A DNA stretch of 64,000 bases from SB11 sp965222995 (GCA_965222995.1 OZ244977.1:248001-312000), one strand, 5' to 3'; positions 15,824 through 24,374 are shown, counted from the first letter of the stretch. The notes: generated by a model from the sequence alone, not told the origin. Program-made: numbers and translations.

Positions 15824-18145
15824 TTAACTATCCTTAAACATTTCAGAAAATAGCGTAGTAACCTCTTTAGCTGCAACAACAGGGGGAAGTGCAGTATCTG
15901 ATATGCCCGAGATTACTTTGCTTATGTTGTGGTCTGCCTTTCCTTTAGTGCTCCAGGTTTTTATTGGGGGTGCAGACATATATACCGAAAAGTTATGATG
16001 TCCTGAACCCGGGCGTTCGCCAATAATATGTAGTATTCCTTTAGGTTTTTTTGATTCGATATTTGATGAGAATAATATTTCACCACACCTGTAGCCCGCT
16101 CTAACCCTACCGTAATGGATTACTATATTTTCTTTTGAAACTTTAAACCCTGCTTTGTTAAGTTCTTCTCTTAATGCTTTTAAATGTGGTTCAAGGTGGC
16201 CGTCATCCATTAGTGCTCTGGCATTTAGCCCGTCTGAAATAATTATTTGCACGTCAGGTATAGTGTTTTTCCAGCTTTTTTTAAGTTTTTTTAGTTTGTT
16301 AATGGATGAGATGTCTAATTCCTCTCCTGATTCAGGATGATATACATAGTCTTTTTTGTCTGTTGATGTTGTACTTATTGCAACATAACTAGGAATGCTT
16401 TGTACAAAATTTTTGGGCATTTCAGTCCATAAACTCACTTTAGCATCTTCATATAGCTCACGCACTTGGTGTTCTAGTTTCGGTTCTAAATCCCAGGTAT
16501 TTTCACCATGTCCCTTTGCAATTGGTACCCCTCTTTGGGTTATTTTCTCTACTTTTTTCTTTCCTTCTGCATAAATGGCTTCTTTATTTCTTGTGTCTTT
16601 TTTTGCAAGCCTATATTGGTAATATACCCAGTAAGGGTCGCCAAAATGCTCAGTGGGTTTATTGTTTGCATCAATTATGTTGATACGTTTAAAAAAGTCC
16701 CACATTTTGTCATTTACCTTGTACCCAAATTTTTCTCTTATCCGTATATGGTCGTTGAAGGCTGTGGTTAAATAACTTAGCATAGGGTCGTTTTTGGTGG
16801 GTAGTGCCATTAAATAAGCAGGGTTGGCAGGCATTATTTGATTAATACACCAGTCTAAATCATCCAAAGTAACATCCATGTGTAGTGTAGAGCATATATC
16901 TAATCCGATAGGTAGCCCATGCAGTTTACCCATAACTGTATCTTCAAGACATGTTCTTACCAGTTGTTCTTTGGTTTTAAAAACTTCAGGACCGATAAAA
17001 CCGGCAACATCGTTTACATGTACCCAGGGAACTTCACTCGGGGTTTTAGATTTGGCCATTTGTTGCTTTAATGCCCTAATGAAGCCATATTTTCTGGCTT
17101 CATGTATTACCATATCAAAGCTTTCACCGTGCCCGTTGGTAAAATCTGCACCTTGCCCTGTTTCAGCATACAAACCATACTTACCTGTTCTTTTGGCAAT
17201 ATGGGTAAACATTTTTTCAATGCTCACATCAAAAGTTTCATTAGCATTTACTGTTCCTGCTAAACTTTGGAACCAAATACCCGTAGTATTGGGTTGTACT
17301 TCCTCAACATCTGCCTGCACATCAATATGAGCTAATACACAATTGGGTAATGTATCTTGTAAGCCAAAAGTGGTGATTACATCATAAAGGGCAGCCTCAA
17401 TATTGGCTACCGATTTTATAGTACTTGATACAGGGTTAGTACCTAAAACCAAATCACCTACAGCGTATGACCATGCACTAAATACCTGCCATACAATATC
17501 ATCAATATTATCTGTTGGAGAATTAGGTTGTACCCTTGCGCTTAGATAGCCTTTTGCTCCAATTTTACTATTGGGTAGTGGATTGAATACTTTTTGCCCA
17601 ACTGTAATTAATTCTTCATTTGATAATAACTTAACTAAACAGCCAATGACATCGCTAGATAAGCCATTCATTATGGCTTTTATTTCCTTCTCTTCTTTTG
17701 TGAGGATAAAGGTTTTTAATTCGCTTAAAGTCCAGCTTTTTATTTTGTTGTATTGTTGCTTATCACATGTGTTATTTATTAGTGTATACAGTTCATCAGT
17801 AAATAATGAGTGAGTATAGATAGACTCTACTGTAGTGTTTTCTAACAATTTTCTGGCGTTTGAGCGAGAATCTTCATCATAAGCGGCGATGTTAAGCGTT
17901 AAGTCTCCTTCCTTAAAGGGATTTGCAGCACCTATAATTTGCCTGTATAATGTTATATCGTGTTTTCCTTTTTTGCGAAGGATATAATCAAAAACGTTTT
18001 CTTTATTATTAGGGGCTGTGATTTGGGGTGCGGTACCAAAAAATGTATGTCCAAGTGTTGGAATAGCATTTAGATAAGGTGAGAAAAGCAGAGAAAGACT
18101 GCCTATTCCTGATTTTTTTAAAAATTCACTACGGTTATAACCCAT
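15824..18145 (-). CDS. eutBC: Fused ethanolamine ammonia-lyase (EutB-EutC) with export-signal-like N-terminus
   Basis: 773 aa. Adenosylcobalamin-dependent conversion of ethanolamine to acetaldehyde and ammonia. The EutB-like barrel covers about 45-520, and residues matching the E. coli active site are present: R204 and Q206 (ARVQPNSPTD), N237 (LGTNPV), E328 (AETGQGAD), D416 (GLDIC). A linker leads to the EutC-like domain (about 640-773) with PDVQIIISDGLNARAL and IGERPGSGHHNF. The two subunits, normally separate proteins, are one chain here. The N-terminus NRSEFLKKSG plus hydrophobic GIGSLSLLF looks like a Tat signal but has only one Arg. No reactivase (eutA), microcompartment, aldehyde dehydrogenase or ethanolamine transporter gene is nearby, and I saw no cobalamin riboswitch upstream. 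Confidence 0.9.
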   Translation of the reverse strand: MGYNRSEFLKKSGIGSLSLLFSPYLNAIPTLGHTFFGTAPQITAPNNKENVFDYILRKKGKHDITLYRQIIGAANPFKEGDLTLNIAAYDEDSRSNARKLLENTTVESIYTHSLFTDELYTLINNTCDKQQYNKIKSWTLSELKTFILTKEEKEIKAIMNGLSSDVIGCLVKLLSNEELITVGQKVFNPLPNSKIGAKGYLSARVQPNSPTDNIDDIVWQVFSAWSYAVGDLVLGTNPVSSTIKSVANIEAALYDVITTFGLQDTLPNCVLAHIDVQADVEEVQPNTTGIWFQSLAGTVNANETFDVSIEKMFTHIAKRTGKYGLYAETGQGADFTNGHGESFDMVIHEARKYGFIRALKQQMAKSKTPSEVPWVHVNDVAGFIGPEVFKTKEQLVRTCLEDTVMGKLHGLPIGLDICSTLHMDVTLDDLDWCINQIMPANPAYLMALPTKNDPMLSYLTTAFNDHIRIREKFGYKVNDKMWDFFKRINIIDANNKPTEHFGDPYWVYYQYRLAKKDTRNKEAIYAEGKKKVEKITQRGVPIAKGHGENTWDLEPKLEHQVRELYEDAKVSLWTEMPKNFVQSIPSYVAISTTSTDKKDYVYHPESGEELDISSINKLKKLKKSWKNTIPDVQIIISDGLNARALMDDGHLEPHLKALREELNKAGFKVSKENIVIHYGRVRAGYRCGEILFSSNIESKKPKGILHIIGERPGSGHHNFSVYMSAPPIKTWSTKGKADHNISKVISGISDTALPPVVAAKEVTTLFSEMFKDS

Positions 18146-18227
18146 CTTAATTTAATAATGCTATGATTATCAAAGATAAAGAAAGATAGAAATATCAGGC
18201 ATTATGTTTTTAATTATGGGTAATAAC

Positions 18228-18259
18228 AAAAAGCCTCCCCATTTTTGAGAAGGCTTTTA
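18228..18259 (-). terminator. Intrinsic terminator after the T9SS gene
   Basis: AAAAGCCT pairs with AGGCTTTT around a 12-14 nt loop, followed on the minus strand by a run of T. It lies 20 bp after the stop of the gene at 18281-19651 and separates it from the ammonia-lyase gene. Its GAGAAGGCTTTTATTT arm is shared with the terminators at 19763 and 20114. Confidence 0.8.
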
Positions 18260-18280
18260 TTTACTAAAAGTGAAATGTTT

Positions 18281-19651
18281 TTAATCGGTTTTTAGAGAGA
18301 TTTTGTGTGCTTCAACGTTGTTGTTTGTTTCAATAAAAATATAATACACACCTGAGGCTTGATTTTCCATATTAAGTTCTAATGCATTTGCAGATGTTGA
18401 AAAAACTGAAACATTACGAACCGGTTGCCCCACAGTATTATAAACTGACACTTTACCAATCGGGGTATTCTCTGATAATATAAAGTATTTACCACTGCTG
18501 GGGTTAGGATAAATTTTCGCAAGCTTATTATTCTTGTTTAAATTACTTAGTCCAGTAGTGTTATCATCAAAAAATCTAACATTGTCAACATAAACCACAT
18601 TACCGTTTGACGAGTTGTTCTCAAAAGCAAAACGTATGTAAGAGGCGGTATTAAACTGGCTTAAGTCTAACCTTATAGTTCTCCACTGTGTTTCTGTAGG
18701 AATAAAGTAAGTTGATTGGGCCGGTGCAGTTGACAAATTTGCACTGTCGTAATTTTGCAGGTTATTCCAGTTTGTAACTCCATTAAAAGAATACCAAATT
18801 CCCAATCTGTCAGAGTTTGTTCCTGTACGCATGGCGTATGCTACATCAAATTCTAATGTAGGGTTTGTGGTACCGGACAAATTTATAGGTACACAGCGAA
18901 GCCCATAAAGGTTACCATTAGTTGCCGGGTTAGAGAAATTGTTAAAATTCATGCAGGCTGTACTGTTTCCAAAGCCGCTGGCACTTCGTGTTCTTTGCCA
19001 CACAGCATTTGTGGCACCAAATGCTTCCCAATCGGTTGGGATAAAAGTGGTGCTTTCAAAGTCTTGTGTATATGGTAAAGTATAAATAGTAGGTGGTTGG
19101 CGGGTAACTATGGAAACATCATCAACCAATACCCAACCTCCATTTGTAAAATCAGCCCCAAAAGAAAATCTAATATTAGTATTGGTTGCCAGTGCTGCTA
19201 AATCGTAACTTACATCAACCCATGTAACATTATTCTCATCTAGTGGAGAAGAGCTAAAGGTTTGGGTAATATTGTTTACAGCACTCATACCACCCCATGA
19301 AGATAGCTGCTGCCACCCGTTGCCATTGTCATACCACAAAGAAATGTCAGGGGGAAGAAAATTATTGCGGATTAAAGCGACGCTAAACCTTATTTCAGGG
19401 TTAGAAACCGTAGAAAGGTCTACAAAATGTGTTTGCAGCCAGTTAGTACCGCTGCCACTGCCATTGCTAAAATCAGCCATTGCACACCCGGTATTTGATG
19501 CACCCAAAGTGTTATTTGCTGTCCAAGTAATTGCACCATTTCCTTGAGTCCAGTTTGTAGGTATACCCGAATCAAAAGATTCATTTAAAATTTGGGCTTG
19601 AACGAATGTGAATAGACAAAATAATAAAGTAATAAGTAAAGTTTTTTTCAT
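18281..19651 (-). CDS. T9SS-exported protein with two jelly-roll (choice-of-anchor J / MAM-like) domains
   Basis: 456 aa. Signal peptide (1-19, ending VQAQ), then two related beta-sandwich domains starting LNESFDSGIPTNW (about 22-185) and TQDFESTTFIPTDW (about 195-365), the usual opening of choice-of-anchor J or MAM-like modules. The C-terminal 75 residues (YPNPSSGKYFI ... VSVYNTVGQPV ... GVYYIFIET) are a T9SS type A sorting domain. No catalytic motif is seen; carbohydrate or surface binding is likely. It is monocistronic, with a terminator 20 bp downstream. Confidence 0.9.
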   Translation of the reverse strand: MKKTLLITLLFCLFTFVQAQILNESFDSGIPTNWTQGNGAITWTANNTLGASNTGCAMADFSNGSGSGTNWLQTHFVDLSTVSNPEIRFSVALIRNNFLPPDISLWYDNGNGWQQLSSWGGMSAVNNITQTFSSSPLDENNVTWVDVSYDLAALATNTNIRFSFGADFTNGGWVLVDDVSIVTRQPPTIYTLPYTQDFESTTFIPTDWEAFGATNAVWQRTRSASGFGNSTACMNFNNFSNPATNGNLYGLRCVPINLSGTTNPTLEFDVAYAMRTGTNSDRLGIWYSFNGVTNWNNLQNYDSANLSTAPAQSTYFIPTETQWRTIRLDLSQFNTASYIRFAFENNSSNGNVVYVDNVRFFDDNTTGLSNLNKNNKLAKIYPNPSSGKYFILSENTPIGKVSVYNTVGQPVRNVSVFSTSANALELNMENQASGVYYIFIETNNNVEAHKISLKTD

Positions 19652-19797
19652 AGCCAGTGGTTTTTAAGGTGAGTAACTTATAAGACGCTAAACCTAACCC
19701 CTAAGTTGGGCAAATATTAGTTCCTTCATATAGCATTGCAAATGCGGAAGTGCTGAATAAAATAAGCCTTCTCATTTGAGAAGGCTTTTATTTTTCG

Positions 19798-19860
19798 TAG
19801 CGCGGAGGCTGGACTCGAACTAAACGTCCGCCAGCTGGCGGATATGAGCCTGGTGAGCTA
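19798..19860 (-). pseudogene. tRNA-fMet 3' fragment (decayed)
   Basis: From the D-stem (TAGCTCACC) through the anticodon CAT to the 3' acceptor strand it matches the intact initiator tRNA at 20152-20223, but the 5' half is absent, the acceptor strand has two extra bases and the anticodon 3' stem plus variable loop is replaced by a palindrome. It cannot fold as a tRNA. The stop codon of the GIY-YIG gene is the TAG at its upstream edge. Confidence 0.85.
19827..19842. repeat. 16-bp perfect palindrome
   Basis: TCCGCCAGCTGGCGGA reads the same on both strands and is more GC-rich than its surroundings. It sits inside the decayed tRNA copy. It resembles REP-type dispersed palindromes; no second copy was seen in this window. 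Confidence 0.7.
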
Positions 19861-20106
19861 TGCACGATTAATTTTATTCCAAATAAACTTCCTTCCTTTA
19901 GCAGTTTTAAGTTGTTTTTCCCTTTTCAGTGCTTCTAATTTTGTTTCATAACACTCAGTGTAAACAACTTCCCAAGGTCTATATTTAATAGTATATCCTT
20001 TAGTGGCTAAGTAATTATGAGATTTTAACCTTTCCTCAATATTAATCGTATAGCCAATGTAGATTTTATTGAAACTTGGTGAATATAAGACGTAGACAAT
20101 ATGCAT
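19858..20106 (-). CDS. Small GIY-YIG nuclease
   Basis: 82 aa from the ATG at 20106; the reading frame is open further upstream, but that stretch is terminator and tRNA sequence, so I do not include it. Single-domain GIY-YIG endonuclease: VYVLYS (GIY position), IYIGYT (YIG), R in EERLKSH, catalytic-type Glu in LEALKREKQLK and the end GRKFIWNKI. Stand-alone proteins of this size are common in Bacteroidota and are usually annotated as UvrC-like or homing-type nucleases. It is framed by two direct copies of tRNA-fMet 3' sequence, and its last codons run into the decayed copy, which suggests that it travels as a tiny tRNA-targeting element. Target site and activity are inferred, not shown. Confidence 0.88.
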   Translation of the reverse strand: MHIVYVLYSPSFNKIYIGYTINIEERLKSHNYLATKGYTIKYRPWEVVYTECYETKLEALKREKQLKTAKGRKFIWNKINRA

Positions 20107-20113
20107 AAAGACT

Positions 20114-20147
20114 AAAAAAGCCCTCTCAAATGAGAAGGCTTTTATTT
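20114..20147 (-). terminator. Intrinsic terminator of tRNA-fMet
   Basis: Hairpin of AAGCC(T/C)TCTCA with TGAGAAGGCTT, with six T following on the minus strand. It lies immediately after the tRNA 3' end and before the GIY-YIG gene. Confidence 0.8.
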
Positions 20148-20205
20148 TTTGTAGCGGGGGCTGGACTCGAACCAACGACCCCCGGGTTATGAGCCCGGTG
20201 AGCTA
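20114..20205 (-). repeat. Direct repeat copy B: terminator plus 3' part of intact tRNA-fMet
   Basis: Counterpart of 19761-19860. This copy keeps a functional-looking terminator and is continuous with the 5' half of the initiator tRNA, so it is the copy in use. Confidence 0.85.
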
Positions 20206-20223
20206 CCACTGCTCCACCCCGCA
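20152..20223 (-). tRNA. Initiator tRNA-fMet (anticodon CAT)
   Basis: 72-nt cloverleaf. Initiator marks are visible: anticodon stem CCGGG/CCCGG with the three G-C pairs next to loop CTCATAA, and a mismatch at position 1-72 (T-T) above GCGGGG/CCCCGC. T-arm GTTGG/CCAGC, discriminator A, CCA not encoded. Its 3' part is duplicated at 19798-19860 on the far side of the GIY-YIG gene. Confidence 0.93.
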
Positions 20224-20286
20224 ATATTGTGGTGCAAAAGTATCACTATTTGCCGACCTTTGCAAAACAACTTTAAAAAATTGTTA

Positions 20287-21165
20287 ATGAATCATAAGGC
20301 AGGGTTTGTAAGTATAATTGGTCGTCCCAATGCGGGTAAAAGTACCTTAATGAATGTTATAGTGGGTGAACGACTTTCTATTATTACACCCAAAGCACAA
20401 ACTACACGCCACCGTATTATGGGTATTATTAATACTAATGATTACCAAGTGGTTTTTAACGATACCCCGGGTATTATAGACCCCAAGTATGGCTTGCACA
20501 ACAGCATGATGAAGTTTGTGGATGAGAGTTTAGAGGGTTGTGATGTGATTGTGCTTATTGCTGAAGTGGGAGAGAAAGATATAAGTGAAGAGGTGGCTAA
20601 GCGACTACAAAAGGCAAAAGTTCCCGTTATATTGGCGTTAAACAAGGTAGACCTGTTACCACAAGAAGAAATTGCTGAAAAAATTAAGTTTTGGGCAGAT
20701 AAGAAACTATTTACTTCAGTAGTTCCCATGTCTGCATTAAATAAATTTAACACTGATGCTTTACTGGCTGAGATTGTTGATTTGATGCCTGAATCTCCTC
20801 CGTTTTACCCTAAAGACCAATTAACGGATAAACCTGAAAAGTTTTTTGCAAGTGAAATAATTCGTGAGAAAATATTTTACAGGTATAAAAAAGAAATACC
20901 CTACTCTACTGAAGTAATTATTGAGCAGTTTAAAGAAGATGAGAAACTACTAAGAATAGGAGCGGTGATAATGGTTGAACGTCAATCGCAAAAAGGGATT
21001 ATGATAGGTGAAAAGGGTAGCGCCTTAAAAAATACAGGTATTGCTGCCCGGAAAGAGCTGGAAAATTTCTTCCAAAAAAAAGTGTTTTTAGAGCTGTTTG
21101 TAAAAGTGCGTGAAAAGTGGCGTGATGATAAACGAATGCTAAAAGACTTAGGCTACGAAGAATAA
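20287..21165 (+). CDS. era: GTPase Era
   Basis: 292 aa from the ATG at 20287. The frame is open upstream to 20227, but the conserved start is NHKAGFVSIIGRPNAGKST. G1 GRPNAGKS, G3 DTPG, G4 NKVD and G5 SAL are all present, followed by the C-terminal KH domain with GEKGSALKNTG. Era binds the 3' end of 16S rRNA and assists 30S subunit maturation at the membrane. Length and domain order are standard. It is divergent from tRNA-fMet and followed 12 bp later by the DUF4406 gene in the same direction. Confidence 0.97.
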   Translation: MNHKAGFVSIIGRPNAGKSTLMNVIVGERLSIITPKAQTTRHRIMGIINTNDYQVVFNDTPGIIDPKYGLHNSMMKFVDESLEGCDVIVLIAEVGEKDISEEVAKRLQKAKVPVILALNKVDLLPQEEIAEKIKFWADKKLFTSVVPMSALNKFNTDALLAEIVDLMPESPPFYPKDQLTDKPEKFFASEIIREKIFYRYKKEIPYSTEVIIEQFKEDEKLLRIGAVIMVERQSQKGIMIGEKGSALKNTGIAARKELENFFQKKVFLELFVKVREKWRDDKRMLKDLGYEE

Positions 21166-21177
21166 TATCTAACTACT

Positions 21178-21507
21178 ATGATTATAGGTGTTGCAGGTCC
21201 ATATTCTGCTGATACAGCAGAGCAAAGACAGAAGAATTTAGATGTAATGAATTTTGTGGCAGCTAAGGTTCTTGAAAAGGGGCATATACCCATTATTGGT
21301 GTAAATGCTGCATTACCCATTGTTGAAAAAGCAACAATAGAGAATAGTTATAAAGCAATAATGGATATATCACTAACAGTAATAAGCACATGTGATGCTT
21401 TATTACTTATTGCAGAAAGCCCGGGCGCTAACAGAGAAAGGGATTTAATAAAAGAAAAAGGAGGCAAAATATTTACCTCCTTAGATGAAATTCCTGATAT
21501 ATCTTAA
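21178..21507 (+). CDS. DUF4406 / nucleoside 2-deoxyribosyltransferase-like protein
   Basis: 109 aa with the N-terminal strand-loop VAGPYSAD, followed by a helix and KGHIPIIGVNAALP, then CDALLLIAESPGANRERDLIKEKGGKIF. This is the DUF4406 form of the nucleoside 2-deoxyribosyltransferase fold, in which a late Glu is the nucleophile in true enzymes (here probably ANRERD). It might act on nucleotides or N-glycosides, but substrate is unknown. It follows era by 12 bp and ends in TTAATTA shared with the convergent sucA stop. Confidence 0.75.
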   Translation: MIIGVAGPYSADTAEQRQKNLDVMNFVAAKVLEKGHIPIIGVNAALPIVEKATIENSYKAIMDISLTVISTCDALLLIAESPGANRERDLIKEKGGKIFTSLDEIPDIS

Positions 21508-24231
21508 TTAAGCAAAAGCTTGCTCCATTAATTCTTTTTGCTCTTTGGCATGTTGTGCAGCAATACCTGTAGCAGGTGATGCGCTAGACTTGCGGGCAAT
21601 TATCTTGAAGTCGAAATTTTCTTCATAACGAAGCAGGTACAAATAAGCACCTTGGTTTTTAGGTTCTTCTTGTACCCAGCAAACTTCTGCCTTGCTGTAT
21701 TTTTTGCGTATCTCGCTAATTTTACCTGTTGGGTATGGGTATAATTGCTCCATACGAACAATGGCTACATCTTTGCGTTTTGCCACTTCTTCGTTGTGCT
21801 TCAATAAATCGTAATATACCTTGCCGCTACATAACAGCACGCGCTTCACTGTTGCAGGCTTGGTTATTGAGCTATCATCAATAACTTCTTCAAAACTGCC
21901 TTTAGTAAAGTCTGCCAATGTGCTTACACAATTGGGGTGCCTTAGTAAGCTTTTCGGGGTCATAATTACCAAGGGGTTGCGATAATTACGGTGTATTTGC
22001 CTACGAAACAGGTGGAATAAGTTGGCGGGAGTAGATACATTAACTACCTGCATATTTTGGTTGGCACAAAGTTGCAAAAAACGTTCTAAACGAGCCGATG
22101 AATGCTCAGGCCCCTGACCTTCATAGCCGTGAGGTAATAATAATACTAAACCGCTATAGGTTTTCCATTTGGCTTCGGCAGCACTTAAGTATTGGTCTAT
22201 AACAATTTGTGCACCGTTACTAAAGTCTCCAAACTGAGCTTCCCATAAAGTTAATGAGTTTGGGGTAGCCATAGAGTAGCCATACTCAAAACCCATCACA
22301 GCATACTCACTTAATAGCGAATTATAAATTTCAAACTTAGCTTGCTTTGTGCCTAAATTATTTAGCGGAATGTATTCGTTTTCAGGGTCGTCTTCTTGTT
22401 TTATAATGGCGTGGCGGTGGCTAAAGGTCCCGCGTTCACAGTCTTGCCCACTCATTCGCACTTGGTGCCCTTCTGCCAATAAAGTAGCATAGGCCATTAA
22501 TTCTCCCATAGCCCAATCGTAGCTGTCGTTTTCAATCATCTTTTGTCTGTCGGCAAACAGTTTAGCTACTTTTTTAAAGGCATTAAATCCTTCCGGTATT
22601 TCAGTTATTTTCTTGGCAAGGGCTAAAAATTGTTTTTGTGTTATAGCAGTTTTCGGGTTGTGTTTAGCATTTTTTGCTGATGGACTTGTAAAGTTTTCCC
22701 ACTCGCTTTTTATAAAGTTAGTAGCTTTTGAAGCTTCTTCTTCTTTGGCAGTTTCTAAGTAAGTTTGAAGCTCTTGCTTAAAACTTTTCTCCATTTCTTT
22801 ACCCAATTCTGCTTCAATACTACCTGCATCAAGCAATTTCTGTACATAAATTTGGCGTGGGTTTTTGTGCTTAGAAATGGCTTTATACAATACAGGCTGA
22901 GTAAATCGTGGTTCATCACCCTCGTTATGCCCGTATTTACGGTAGCCTAATAAGTCAAGATAAACGTCTGTATTAAACTTCTGCCTAAACTCTAATGCCA
23001 GTTGTATGGCGTATACCACAGCCTCAACATCATCAGCATTTACATGGAATACCGGGCAAAGCGTTACTTTAGCTACATCCGTGCAGTAGGTGCTTGTACG
23101 TCCATCAACATAGTTAGTAGTAAAACCAATTTGATTATTAGCTGCAATATGTATGGTTCCACCCACATTATAGGCATCTAAACCTGCCATCTGCCCAATC
23201 TCATATACTATTCCTTGCCCTGCCAGTGATGCATCACCATGTATAAGTATAGGTATTATTTTATCTACATCGTTATTGTATTTATGGTCAAGTTTAGCAC
23301 GTGCTATCCCTTCAACAACGGAACCTACAGTTTCTAGGTGGGAGGGGTTGGGCGATAAAGAAATATGTACATTTTTATCGCTGTGTGTTTCTATATCGCT
23401 AGAGAAGCCTAAATGGTATTTCACATCCCCCTCAAACAAGCCTTCTTCAAACGCTTTCCCTTCAAATTCTTTAAAAATTTCTTTGAATGATTTTTTAAGG
23501 ATATTGGCTAAAACGTTCAATCGCCCTCTATGTGCCATTCCTATAACCACTTCCTCTGCATCTTGCTCGGCTCCATAATGTATAATAGCATCCAAAGCCG
23601 GTATTAAGGTTTCTAACCCCTCAAGCGAGAAACGTTTTTGCCCTACAAATTTGGTATGTAGAAAATTTTCAAAAAGAACAGCTTTATTTAATTTCTTTAA
23701 AATGTGTCTTTTTTCTTCAATATTAAAAGAGGGTTGGTTTTTGCGGCCTTCCATCTTTTTTTGAAGCCACTCTACCTTTTCAGGGTCGCGAATATAAACG
23801 TATTCGGCACCTATACTTTGGCAGTAAGTTTCCTCCAGGTGTGCAATAATATCTTTTAGTTTTGCTGCACCAATTCCAATCTCAACCCCCGCATTAAAAG
23901 TAGTTTCAAGGTCTTTTTCGGTTAGGTTGAAATTGCTAATATCTAAAGTAGGAGTGTATGTTCTTCTGTCTCTTACAGGGTTGGTTTTGGTAAATAAATG
24001 CCCTCTGGTTCTGTAATCTTTTATAAGGTTTAAAACATTTATTTCCTTTAAAACATCTTCAGAAACAGCTTGAGTTGCACCATTGCCAGAGGCTTTTCCT
24101 TGCCCCATTTCAAATCCTTCAAAAAATTTCTTCCATCCAAAATCAACAGATTCAGGATTTGCTTCATATTGTTTATATAAATCGTCAATTACATTAACGT
24201 CGGCATTACTTAAATACGAGTGTTCAACCAT
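21508..24231 (-). CDS. sucA: 2-oxoglutarate dehydrogenase E1 component
   Basis: 907 aa from the ATG at 24231 (VEHSYLSNADVNVIDDLYKQYE, the normal E1o N-terminus); an open frame to 24387 lacks similarity and is excluded. Thiamine-diphosphate E1 of the 2-oxoglutarate dehydrogenase complex, converting 2-oxoglutarate to succinyl-lipoyl-E2 in the TCA cycle. Visible motifs: GMAHRGRLNVLAN, GDASLAGQGIVYE (ThDP/Mg binding region), HNEGDEPRFTQP, QDCERGTFSHRHA and LPHGYEGQGPEHSSARLERFLQLC. Length matches the family. sucB is not in the window. A -7 box TACCTTTG lies 38 bp upstream. Confidence 0.97.
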   Translation of the reverse strand: MVEHSYLSNADVNVIDDLYKQYEANPESVDFGWKKFFEGFEMGQGKASGNGATQAVSEDVLKEINVLNLIKDYRTRGHLFTKTNPVRDRRTYTPTLDISNFNLTEKDLETTFNAGVEIGIGAAKLKDIIAHLEETYCQSIGAEYVYIRDPEKVEWLQKKMEGRKNQPSFNIEEKRHILKKLNKAVLFENFLHTKFVGQKRFSLEGLETLIPALDAIIHYGAEQDAEEVVIGMAHRGRLNVLANILKKSFKEIFKEFEGKAFEEGLFEGDVKYHLGFSSDIETHSDKNVHISLSPNPSHLETVGSVVEGIARAKLDHKYNNDVDKIIPILIHGDASLAGQGIVYEIGQMAGLDAYNVGGTIHIAANNQIGFTTNYVDGRTSTYCTDVAKVTLCPVFHVNADDVEAVVYAIQLALEFRQKFNTDVYLDLLGYRKYGHNEGDEPRFTQPVLYKAISKHKNPRQIYVQKLLDAGSIEAELGKEMEKSFKQELQTYLETAKEEEASKATNFIKSEWENFTSPSAKNAKHNPKTAITQKQFLALAKKITEIPEGFNAFKKVAKLFADRQKMIENDSYDWAMGELMAYATLLAEGHQVRMSGQDCERGTFSHRHAIIKQEDDPENEYIPLNNLGTKQAKFEIYNSLLSEYAVMGFEYGYSMATPNSLTLWEAQFGDFSNGAQIVIDQYLSAAEAKWKTYSGLVLLLPHGYEGQGPEHSSARLERFLQLCANQNMQVVNVSTPANLFHLFRRQIHRNYRNPLVIMTPKSLLRHPNCVSTLADFTKGSFEEVIDDSSITKPATVKRVLLCSGKVYYDLLKHNEEVAKRKDVAIVRMEQLYPYPTGKISEIRKKYSKAEVCWVQEEPKNQGAYLYLLRYEENFDFKIIARKSSASPATGIAAQHAKEQKELMEQAFA

Positions 24232-24268
24232 AATATTATTACAACTTTTGTTTGGCAGAAAAGGTTTG

Positions 24269-24276
24269 CAAAGGTA
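24269..24276 (-). promoter_or_regulatory. -7 promoter box TACCTTTG for sucA
   Basis: Exact TAnnTTTG on the minus strand in the 143-bp region shared with the divergent Rieske-GltS gene. It predicts a leader of about 30 nt for sucA. Confidence 0.5.
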
Positions 24277-24374
24277 GCAAACTATTAACTTGATAAAAAC
24301 TGTTTTAAAGCGTCTATTTTTTTGCAGAACTTCACCATAAAAACCTATTTTAGAAGAAAATAGAAAACAATTAA

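Larger units (their letters stand above)
19761..19860 (-). repeat. Direct repeat copy A: decayed terminator plus tRNA-fMet 3' part
   Basis: Aligns almost base for base with 20114-20205, apart from point changes, a 2-nt insertion near the acceptor stem and replacement of the variable-arm/anticodon 3' segment by a 16-nt palindrome. The two copies flank the GIY-YIG gene in the same orientation. The copy holds a 10-bp hairpin (19764-19787) and the tRNA fragment. Confidence 0.85.

Noticed and set aside
16878..17330. 150-codon plus-strand open frame
   Set aside because: Entirely antisense to the EutBC gene, with no signal, motif or start context.
18146..18227. Possible cobalamin riboswitch before the B12-dependent ammonia-lyase
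   Set aside because: The gap is only about 80 nt and shows no B12-box-like sequence or suitable stems.
20107..20175. Upstream extension of the GIY-YIG reading frame
   Set aside because: It would translate the tRNA terminator and the 3' end of tRNA-fMet; the ATG at 20106 begins the conserved domain.
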